DNA of 5,126 nt from Bdellovibrio sp. ZAP7 (lineage in GTDB: Bacteria > Bacteroidota > Bacteroidia > Flavobacteriales > Flavobacteriaceae): assembly GCA_943324165.2 (NCBI GenBank), contig CALPKO020000145.1, positions 1 through 5,126 of the forward strand, written 5' to 3'. Below the pieces are notes generated by a model, which worked only from the letters and a program-made list of their open reading frames with translations, had not been told where the DNA came from and did no database searches. Below, piece after piece: positions 1 through 5,126 of the stretch. Within the stretch, counting starts at the first letter, position 1. Every line of letters starts with the position of its first letter. Made by a program: the position numbers and the translations under genes.

Positions 1-40
1 GTGTTCAATTCCAGTGTTCAGTGTTCAGTCGCAGTTTTCA
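1..40. repeat. Short CAGT-type tandem repeat upstream of etfA
   Basis: The heptamer GTGTTCA occurs at 1-7, 14-20 and 21-27, the last two directly in tandem, and a variant GTTTTCA follows at 34-40. The tract therefore reads as imperfect CAGT-plus-TT units. It may continue left of the window edge. I recall CAGT-phased repeats of this kind as common in intergenic DNA of Flavobacterium, which fits the genes here, but I cannot check copy number. It is too short and too irregular for a CRISPR array, and I see no coding potential. Its role is unknown. Confidence 0.6.
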
Positions 41-95
41 TTCGTTTAAACTTCACAATTCGAACTTGAAACAAAAAAATTTAAAAATATAAAAT

Positions 96-1061
96 ATGTC
101 AATTTTAATTTACGCAGAATCTGCAGAAGGAAAATTTAAAAAAGTTGCATTTGAATTAGCAGCATATGCAAAAAATGTAGCTACAAGTTTGGGTACAACG
201 GTTACTGCCGTAACCGTAAATGTGTCAGATGTTTCAGAATTATCTAAATACGGAGTTGATAAAGTACTGAAAATAAGCAATGACAACCTTACAAAGTTCA
301 CTGCAAAAGCATACGCCGATGCCATCAAACAAGCTTCAGAAAAGGAAAGTGCAAAATTGATTTTGTTGTCATCCACAACAGACAGTTTGTATTTGGCACC
401 TTTAGTTGCTGTTGGTTTAGACGCAGGATTTGCTTCAAATGTAGTTGGTTTGCCAGTTTCTATAAGTCCATTTCAAGTAAAAAGAAATGCTTTTTCCAAC
501 AAAGCTTTTAACATTACCGAAATGAATAGCGATGTTAAAGTGTTGAGTTTGTCTAAAAATTCTTTTGGAATTGCAGAAAACCAATCTGCTTTAACCGAAG
601 AAGTTTTTAACCCAACTATCGGAAATGATTTTGGTGTAAAAGTCGAATCGGTAGAAAAATCAACTGGTAAAGTGACCATTGCCGACGCAGATATTGTTGT
701 TTCTGCAGGTAGAGGAATGAAAGGGCCAGAAAATTGGGGACTCATTGAAGATTTGGCCAACACTTTAGGGGCGGCAACTGCTTGCTCGAAACCAGTTTCA
801 GATTTGGGATGGAGACCTCACGGAGAACATGTTGGACAAACCGGAAAACCGGTTGCCACCAATTTGTACATTGCCATTGGGATTTCTGGTGCAATTCAGC
901 ACATTGCTGGAATTAATTCTTCAAAGGTGAAAGTAGTCATCAATTCTGACCCAGAAGCGCCATTCTTTAAAGTTGCAGATTATGGAATTGTAGGTGATGC
1001 TTTTGACATTGTTCCTAGATTGAACCAAAAACTAAAAGAATTTAAAGCACATAATAGCTAA
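96..1061 (+). CDS. etfA: Electron transfer flavoprotein subunit alpha
   Basis: EtfA is the FAD-carrying subunit of the soluble ETF heterodimer. It takes electrons from flavin dehydrogenases such as acyl-CoA dehydrogenases and passes them towards the quinone pool. The 321 residues match the usual family length of about 310-330. The N-terminal half (about 1-190) is the ETF alpha/beta fold domain, starting with MSILIYAESAEGKFKK. The C-terminal half (about 195-318) is the FAD domain: VVSAGRGMKGPENW at 201-214, SKPVSDLGWRPHG at 231-243, VGQTGK at 246-251, LYIAIGISGAIQHIAG at 257-272, and NSDPEAPFFKVADYGIVGD at 283-301. These are the conserved FAD-contacting stretches and all look intact. The ATG at 96 gives the family-typical N-terminus; an A-rich stretch precedes it and no Shine-Dalgarno motif is visible. 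The beta subunit gene normally lies immediately upstream and is presumably cut off by the window edge (inference). A strong hairpin terminator follows the stop by about 20 bases, so etfA is the last gene of its transcript. Confidence 0.97.
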   Translation: MSILIYAESAEGKFKKVAFELAAYAKNVATSLGTTVTAVTVNVSDVSELSKYGVDKVLKISNDNLTKFTAKAYADAIKQASEKESAKLILLSSTTDSLYLAPLVAVGLDAGFASNVVGLPVSISPFQVKRNAFSNKAFNITEMNSDVKVLSLSKNSFGIAENQSALTEEVFNPTIGNDFGVKVESVEKSTGKVTIADADIVVSAGRGMKGPENWGLIEDLANTLGAATACSKPVSDLGWRPHGEHVGQTGKPVATNLYIAIGISGAIQHIAGINSSKVKVVINSDPEAPFFKVADYGIVGDAFDIVPRLNQKLKEFKAHNS

Positions 1062-1082
1062 AAATCAATTATTAAAAATAGC

Positions 1083-1114
1083 AAAAAAGTCCTGAAAATT
1101 CAGGACTTTTTTTT
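1083..1114. terminator. Bidirectional intrinsic terminator between etfA and prc
   Basis: A perfect GTCCTG (1089-1094) / CAGGAC (1101-1106) stem closes a six-base AAAATT loop. Six A (1083-1088) precede the stem and eight T (1107-1114) follow it, so the stem can extend through A-T pairs and both strands end in a T tract. On the + strand it sits 22 bases after the etfA stop. On the minus strand it sits about 60 bases after the prc stop. This is a rho-independent terminator shared by two convergent genes; function in both directions is inferred from the symmetry. Confidence 0.9.
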
Positions 1115-1175
1115 GATGCTATTTTTTTGATTTTACTTTATTTCGAGTTTTTTATTATCCTTTTGGATTTAAAAT

Positions 1176-3407
1176 TTACAACGACCCAACCAATTTTCCT
1201 TTTTTGGTTTTGACTGGTGTTTGGGATTTTACAACTGATTTTGACTGTAAATCTCCAAGAATATTTAAAGCCTCTTCTACATAAGCATCTTTTGATAAAC
1301 TCTCGTGCCAACGCACTCTTTTTTCCTTGAGTAAAGTGTCTTTTTCCATCAAGGAAATTTCGTACGGCAAAGAGTTAAAAACCAAATTGTCTTTGTATTC
1401 CGTAATCGCTTTGAATTTTTTAGATTCCAATTCATTAACCTCTTGCTGTTTTTTAAATTTATTGATGTTTAAACTGTAGACATTATCATCTTTACGTTTG
1501 CTCAACCATTTTGCGTTTTCATCAATTAAGTTGAATTGAGGACTTTCTGCAAGCCTTTTTTTACTATTAGCGATTACTGCTTCAAAATTATTCGGTTTCA
1601 AAGCATTGTATTGCGCTGCGTCGATTTTATCCCAAGGCATTGCGTTATCTGTATCTCTCTCTCCAATCGGAATGTAAGAATATCGGTCTGGCATAACGAC
1701 ATCGCTTGCCACACCTTTCAATTGCGTTGAGCCACCATCAATTCTGTAAAACTTTTGCGTGGTAGTTTTTAAAGCACCCATATCACCAATGGAACTATTT
1801 CTTACGAATTGGTTCAAATCAACTACGTTTTGAACTGTTCCTTTTCCATAAGACTGTTTGCTTCCAATGATAATTCCTCTTTTATAATCTTGAATAGCTG
1901 CCGCCAAAATTTCAGAGGCAGACGCAGAAAAGTTATTTATCATGATTACCAGTGGCCCATCCCATTGAATTTTACTGTCTGTATCAGAAAGTACTTCTTT
2001 GGTTTTTCCAGCAGATTTTACTTGAACTACTGGCCCTTGATCAATAAACAATCCGGCGATATCAACAACAGTTCGCAAAGAACCACCACCATTGTCTCTT
2101 AAATCCAGTGCAATCCCTTGAACGCCTTGTTTTTTTAATCTATCGACTTCTAAAGCAATGTCTTTTGCCGCATCGCGACTGTCTTTGTTTTCAAAATCGA
2201 TATAAAATTTAGGCAAATAAATAACGCCATACAATTTTCCGTCTTTTAAAACAGTACTCGATTTCGCATAAGTCTCTTCAATTTCAACTTCGTCACGAAT
2301 AATTTTAATGACTTTTGTAGTTCCATCAGTTGCTTTTTTTACAGTCAATCTAACTTCTGTATCTTTTGGACCTTTGATTTTTTTAACCACTTCATCCAAT
2401 TTCATACCAACAATATCGATTGGCTCTTGATCACCTTGTCCTACTTTTAAAATAATATCTCCTGGCTCTAATTCTTTTTCTCTCCAAGCTGGACCACCAG
2501 AAATAAGTTCTGAAATTTCGGTGTAATCATTCTTTTTTTGCAAACGCGCTCCGATTCCGAAGAATTTTCCACTCATGCTCACATCAAATTTTTCTTTGTC
2601 GGTTGCCGCTAAATAAGAAGTATGCGGGTCAAAACGCTCGGCAATGGTATTGATGAACGACGAAAAATAATCTTCTCGGTCTAAATCTTTAATAAAACTG
2701 TAATAATCATCAAGTTGTTTGATGGCGCTTTCGCGTGATTCTTTTTCTAATTGCTCAAAAGTTTTTGGCGCATCGTCTTTTTTGTCTTTATTGGCTTGTT
2801 TTTCTAATTCTTTTTTAGCTTTTTCAGAAATCACACCATTCTTTTTGTCTTCTTGGAACTTCAATTTATCGGTTAAAGAAGATAACGTAGACAACTTAAT
2901 TTGTTTGCGCCATCTTTCTTTCAGCTCATCAATATTTTTAGCAAAAGGTTGCTTTTCGTAATCGGTGTTGAAACTCTCTTCTTTAGCATAATCAAAGGGT
3001 TGGCCTAAGATGTCTTTGTAATATTGTTTACTCTCTTCAATTCTTTGCATCAATCGATTGTAAGTTAAATCGAAAAAAGTCAAATCTTTGGCTTTTATTT
3101 CGTCATCAATTTGGGTTTCGTATTTTGCAAATTCATCCACATCTGCTTGCAATAGGAATCGTTTTGATGGATCCAAAGCTTCTAAATAATCTTTATAAAT
3201 TCCTTTAGAGAATGTATCGTCAATCTCCTTAGGGTCATAATGGCCTTTTTCTATAACGAAAGTCAAAAGTTCTAAAAGCAGTTTGTCTTTTTCTGGATCA
3301 CCCGATTTTTTAGAGTGAATAGTAAATGCAAATAGAGAAGCCGAAAGAGCGACAACAACGAGGATAACCTTATAATTTCTTTTCATATAGTTAGAAAAAG
3401 TATTCAT
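1176..3407 (-). CDS. prc: Periplasmic carboxy-terminal processing (tail-specific) protease, S41 family
   Basis: This is a Prc/Tsp-type serine protease that degrades or trims envelope proteins from their C-termini. The 743 residues fit the long Prc class, not the shorter CtpA/CtpB class. Residues 12-30 form a hydrophobic signal peptide or signal anchor after KRNYK; no lipobox cysteine is visible. About 40-260 is the N-terminal Tsp domain (LDPSKRFLLQADVDEF at 78-93), with a very lysine/glutamate-rich stretch at about 181-231. The PDZ domain lies near 278-360 (GKFFGIGARL, LEPGDIILKVG). The S41 core runs about 370-570: LDLRDNGGGSL at 434-444, SASASE at 494-499, QDY at 506-508, YGKGTVQ at 520-526. 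By alignment from memory with E. coli Prc (S430/D441/K455), the catalytic serine is S496 and lysine K522, with D507 matching D441. The C-terminal Tsp domain follows (about 580-715). The start at 3407 is the longest; Met8 at 3386 is an alternative that gives MKRNYK directly before the signal. It is transcribed alone, divergent from surE and convergent with etfA. Confidence 0.95.
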   Translation of the reverse strand: MNTFSNYMKRNYKVILVVVALSASLFAFTIHSKKSGDPEKDKLLLELLTFVIEKGHYDPKEIDDTFSKGIYKDYLEALDPSKRFLLQADVDEFAKYETQIDDEIKAKDLTFFDLTYNRLMQRIEESKQYYKDILGQPFDYAKEESFNTDYEKQPFAKNIDELKERWRKQIKLSTLSSLTDKLKFQEDKKNGVISEKAKKELEKQANKDKKDDAPKTFEQLEKESRESAIKQLDDYYSFIKDLDREDYFSSFINTIAERFDPHTSYLAATDKEKFDVSMSGKFFGIGARLQKKNDYTEISELISGGPAWREKELEPGDIILKVGQGDQEPIDIVGMKLDEVVKKIKGPKDTEVRLTVKKATDGTTKVIKIIRDEVEIEETYAKSSTVLKDGKLYGVIYLPKFYIDFENKDSRDAAKDIALEVDRLKKQGVQGIALDLRDNGGGSLRTVVDIAGLFIDQGPVVQVKSAGKTKEVLSDTDSKIQWDGPLVIMINNFSASASEILAAAIQDYKRGIIIGSKQSYGKGTVQNVVDLNQFVRNSSIGDMGALKTTTQKFYRIDGGSTQLKGVASDVVMPDRYSYIPIGERDTDNAMPWDKIDAAQYNALKPNNFEAVIANSKKRLAESPQFNLIDENAKWLSKRKDDNVYSLNINKFKKQQEVNELESKKFKAITEYKDNLVFNSLPYEISLMEKDTLLKEKRVRWHESLSKDAYVEEALNILGDLQSKSVVKSQTPVKTKKGKLVGSL

Positions 3408-3482
3408 TCAAATTTTTAAACCAAATTAAGTAAAAAATTGTGCCGAAAATAAAAACAAGCGCATAATTTTTTGTTAAAGATA

Positions 3483-3490
3483 CAAATATA
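3483..3490 (-). promoter_or_regulatory. Candidate -7 box of the prc promoter
   Basis: Read on the minus strand, these bases are TATATTTG, an exact match to the Bacteroidetes sigma -7 consensus TAnnTTTG, about 76 bases upstream of the prc start. The downstream minus-strand sequence TATCTTTAAC is typical of what follows such boxes. No clear TTG (-33 element) is present at 17-23 bases upstream, so the promoter is supported by the -7 box and position only. Confidence 0.45.
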
Positions 3491-3512
3491 GAAAGTTGGG
3501 TATAAAAATGAT

Positions 3513-3520
3513 TATTTTTG
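3513..3520 (+). promoter_or_regulatory. Candidate -7 box for the surE leader RNA/operon
   Basis: TATTTTTG matches the Bacteroidetes -7 consensus TAnnTTTG and lies about 29 bases before the structured RNA and 123 before the surE start. That would start transcription shortly upstream of the RNA element. A TTG at 3496-3498 could serve as the -33 element, but the spacing is 14 bases, shorter than the usual 17-23. A T-rich match like this can arise by chance, so support is moderate to weak. Confidence 0.4.
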
Positions 3521-3548
3521 CCAGCATAAATGTGCTAATAAATAGATT

Positions 3549-3630
3549 GCCTAGCCCCGATTGACAAAGAAAATCCTTTTTGCTCGGTGTTCGAGCAAAA
3601 AGATTTGAATGGAAAGCGGGAAATAGCTTC
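3549..3630 (+). ncRNA. Structured RNA element in the surE leader, Flavo-1-like
   Basis: The sequence begins GCCTAGCCCCGATTGA and ends GGAAAGCGGGAAATAGCTTC, with a long hairpin between. Seen directly: the inner hairpin at 3571-3606 pairs AAAT/ATTT, then CTTTTTGCTCG (3576-3586) with CGAGCAAAAAG (3592-3602), leaving C3575 as a bulge and a five-base loop. The outer helix pairs CTA (3551-3553) with TAG (3624-3626) and CCCG (3556-3559) with CGGG (3617-3620), separated by a small internal loop. I recall these flanks (CTAGCCCCGAT and GGAAAGCGGGA.TAGC around a variable hairpin) as a highly repeated flavobacterial element, and I believe it is the Flavo-1 RNA family; the name is from memory, the fold is from sequence. 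It ends 13 bases before the surE ATG, so it is either a 5' UTR element or a separate small RNA. No T tract follows the hairpin, so it is not a simple terminator. Confidence 0.65.
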
Positions 3631-3643
3631 AAAAAAAATAAAA

Positions 3644-4417
3644 ATGAAAAAACCTTTGATTTTAGTGGTTAACGATGATGGAATCAATGCCCCGGGCATT
3701 CGAGCTTTAATTTCCGTCATGCAAGACATTGGTGAAGTGGTGGTGGTTGCTCCAGACAAACCGCAAAGTGCTATGGGACATGCTATCACTATAAATAACA
3801 TTATGTATTTGAACAAAATGAGCGCAGAACATGCCGAAGTTTTAGAATACAGCTGCTCTGGAACACCGGTTGATTGTGTGAAATTGGCGGTAAATGAAAT
3901 TTTGCATAGAAAACCAGATTTGTGTGTTTCGGGAATCAATCATGGGTCAAATTCGTCGATAAATGTAATTTATTCTGGCACCATGAGTGCTGCCGTTGAA
4001 GCCGGAATTGAAGGAATTCCGGCCATTGGTTTTTCGCTTTTGGATTATGATTGGAATGCTGATTTTGATTCGGCAAAAAACTTCATCAAACAAATTACAT
4101 TGGAAACACTCAAAAATGGACTTCCAAAAGGAGTTGTTTTGAATGTGAATTTACCCAAACTAAAAGAAAACGAAATCAAAGGAATAAAAATTTGTCGTCA
4201 AGCGAATGCGCTTTGGATGGAAAAATTTGATAAACGAAAAACACCCCAAGGCAAGGATTATTATTGGCTGACCGGCGAGTTTGTGAACAATGATCATGGG
4301 CAAGATACAGACGAATGGGCTTTGGCAAATGGATATGTATCTGTCGTTCCGGTTCAGTTTGATTTGACTGCCTACCAAGCAATTGGAGAATTAAACATTT
4401 GGAATTTGAACCAATAA
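3644..4417 (+). CDS. surE: 5'/3'-nucleotidase SurE
   Basis: SurE is a metal-dependent phosphatase that removes phosphate from nucleoside 5'- and 3'-monophosphates, and in some species from short polyphosphate. It is cytosolic and linked to stationary-phase survival. The 257 residues fit the family length. The signature N-terminus is MKKPLILVVNDDGINAPGI, with D11 and D12 as metal ligands (N10 next to them). S42 in APDKPQSAMGHAIT (36-49) and N99 in SGINHGSN (96-103) complete the usual metal/phosphate site, and GTPVDCVKLA (73-82) and SGTMSAAVEA (111-120) are also conserved. I chose the ATG at 3644 because it gives the standard family start. An in-frame ATG at 3587 would add 19 residues, but those codons lie in the hairpin loop and 3' half of the structured RNA and have no family counterpart. 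It is the first gene of a likely operon with the small membrane protein (start abuts this stop) and an O-methyltransferase, and is divergent from prc. Confidence 0.96.
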   Translation: MKKPLILVVNDDGINAPGIRALISVMQDIGEVVVVAPDKPQSAMGHAITINNIMYLNKMSAEHAEVLEYSCSGTPVDCVKLAVNEILHRKPDLCVSGINHGSNSSINVIYSGTMSAAVEAGIEGIPAIGFSLLDYDWNADFDSAKNFIKQITLETLKNGLPKGVVLNVNLPKLKENEIKGIKICRQANALWMEKFDKRKTPQGKDYYWLTGEFVNNDHGQDTDEWALANGYVSVVPVQFDLTAYQAIGELNIWNLNQ

Positions 4418-4702
4418 ATGGACAAAATGGAAAATATTAAAAATATAGTTTTAGGTTTTGTAATTGGCATTATAACGACAACAATTGGCAGTTTTCTTTT
4501 TATAAAATTGGTCCTGCAAAACGATTTTATTCATGGTTTTCAATATGTGAAAAACCAGGGTTATTTGGGAAAAATAATTACCCTTGGCGCGGTTTTAAAT
4601 ATCATTGTGTTTTTTGTTTTATTAAAATACAATAAAGAAATTGTTGCCCGCGGTGTTGTTTTGGCCACTATTGTTTTGACTTTGATTACTTTGTTTGTAT
4701 AA
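4418..4702 (+). CDS. Small three-helix membrane protein of unknown function
   Basis: I do not recognise a named family. The 94 residues contain three hydrophobic segments: about 10-29 (IVLGFVIGIITTTIGSFLFI), 53-69 and 79-94, the last running to the C-terminus. Positive residues K3 and K8 before helix 1 and K70, K73 and R78 between helices 2 and 3 suggest N-terminus inside and C-terminus outside by the positive-inside rule. The loop 34-52 (QNDFIHGFQYVKNQGYLGK) would then face the periplasm. No catalytic or metal-binding motif is visible. The ATG directly follows the surE TAA with no gap, so co-transcription and possibly coupled translation with surE are likely; a second in-frame ATG at 4427 is an alternative start. 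I recall similar short hypothetical membrane proteins next to surE in other flavobacteria, which argues that the gene is real, but I could not check this. Confidence 0.85.
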   Translation: MDKMENIKNIVLGFVIGIITTTIGSFLFIKLVLQNDFIHGFQYVKNQGYLGKIITLGAVLNIIVFFVLLKYNKEIVARGVVLATIVLTLITLFV

Positions 4703-4722
4703 AATCAAAATTAAAATTTACT

Positions 4723-5126
4723 ATGCATTTTTTATCCCAAGATTTAGAAGATTATATAGAACAACATTCTGAAAACGAACCAGCTTTGTTGGCCGCATTG
4801 AACAAAGAAACTTATCAGAAAATTCTGTTGCCAAGAATGTGCTCTGGACATTTTCAAGGACGGGTTTTGAGCATGTTGTCTAAGTTAATTCGACCACTAA
4901 CCGTCTTAGAAATCGGCACTTTTACTGGTTATGCCACTTTGTGTTTGTGCGAAGGAATGCAAGCCAACGGGCAATTACACACGATTGACATCAAAGAAGA
5001 ATTAGTCGATTTTCAGCGAAAACACTTTGACCAATCGCCTTGGAAAAATCAAATTACACAACATTTGGGAGAAGCAGTTGACATAATTCCAACGTTAGAT
5101 TTGAAATTTGATTTGGTTTTTATCGA
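4723..5126 (+). CDS. AdoMet-dependent O-methyltransferase (partial, cut by the window edge)
   Basis: The frame is open from the ATG at 4723 to the edge (134 full codons plus two bases), so the C-terminus is missing because of the window, not by mutation. It is a class I methyltransferase of the catechol/caffeoyl-CoA O-methyltransferase type. The N-terminal region has PRMCSGHFQGRVLSMLSKLI (37-56), typical of this group in Bacteroidetes. Motif I, the AdoMet-binding glycine loop, is LEIGTFTGYATL at 62-73. The acidic residue that contacts the ribose is D89 in HTIDI (86-90). LGEAVDIIPTL (115-125) and FDLVFI (129-134) follow, and the next residue, starting GA, should be the Asp of the FID metal-binding motif. 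Family members transfer a methyl group to a hydroxyl of a small aromatic or similar molecule in the cytosol; the substrate here cannot be told. It follows the membrane protein by 20 bases with no terminator between, so it is probably in the surE operon. Confidence 0.92.
   Translation, partial: MHFLSQDLEDYIEQHSENEPALLAALNKETYQKILLPRMCSGHFQGRVLSMLSKLIRPLTVLEIGTFTGYATLCLCEGMQANGQLHTIDIKEELVDFQRKHFDQSPWKNQITQHLGEAVDIIPTLDLKFDLVFI

Noticed and set aside
1..40. CRISPR array fragment
   Set aside because: The units are 7 bases, partly contiguous and irregular, without spacers of constant length and without cas genes nearby.
44..51. GTTTAAAC palindrome as an operator before etfA
   Set aside because: An eight-base AT-rich palindrome is expected by chance in this composition, and no second copy or matching promoter is visible.
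1536..2961. Plus-strand open frames inside the prc gene
   Set aside because: They are short, cysteine- and serine-rich reverse-complement readings of a conserved protease gene, with no family resemblance.
3571..3606. Strong hairpin read as a rho-independent terminator or attenuator before surE
   Set aside because: On the + strand it is followed by GATTTGAATGG with no T tract, and the flanking bases form an outer helix, so a structured RNA explains it better.
3535..3939. Minus-strand open frame of 134 codons opposite the RNA element and the start of surE
   Set aside because: It is antisense to well-conserved SurE codons, its translation resembles no family, and it has no promoter or start context; it is a shadow frame.
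4160..4382. Two minus-strand open frames of about 70 codons opposite the 3' end of surE
   Set aside because: They overlap each other and conserved surE coding sequence, with no recognisable product; they are shadow frames.

Overview
The window is an AT-rich, tightly packed bacterial chromosome segment that looks like Flavobacteriaceae, most likely Flavobacterium or a close relative. The evidence is the protein sequences (ETF alpha, a Prc-type tail-specific protease and SurE, all of flavobacterial type), the lack of Shine-Dalgarno motifs with A-rich stretches before the starts, Bacteroidetes-type -7 boxes (TAnnTTTG), a CAGT-type intergenic repeat, and a structured RNA element that I recall as widespread in flavobacteria. 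I see no phage, transposon, CRISPR or tRNA/rRNA. Assignments are from sequence reading and memory, without database searches.

Layout: (1) Positions 1-95 are intergenic, with a short CAGTGTT-type tandem repeat followed by an A-rich leader. (2) etfA, electron transfer flavoprotein alpha subunit, lies on the + strand at 96-1061; its partner etfB is presumably just outside the left edge. (3) A hairpin at 1083-1114 with A and T tracts on its two sides can terminate both etfA and the convergent gene; the remaining 60 bases to 1175 show nothing else. (4) A complete 743-residue periplasmic carboxy-terminal processing protease (prc/tsp) lies on the minus strand at 1176-3407. (5) A 236-base divergent intergenic region (3408-3643) carries a candidate -7 box in each direction and a structured RNA (about 3549-3630) that resembles the Flavo-1 RNA family and sits in the leader of the next gene. 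(6) surE (3644-4417), a small three-helix membrane protein (4418-4702) and the first 134 codons of an O-methyltransferase (4723 to the edge) form a likely + strand operon, with gaps of 0 and 20 bases.

Functionally this is mostly housekeeping: electron transfer from acyl-CoA and related dehydrogenases (EtfA), envelope protein quality control (Prc), nucleotide/stationary-phase metabolism (SurE) and an AdoMet-dependent methyltransferase of unknown substrate. The least explained items are the structured RNA directly before surE and the unnamed membrane protein whose start codon abuts the surE stop. I did not find a clearly new multi-gene system.
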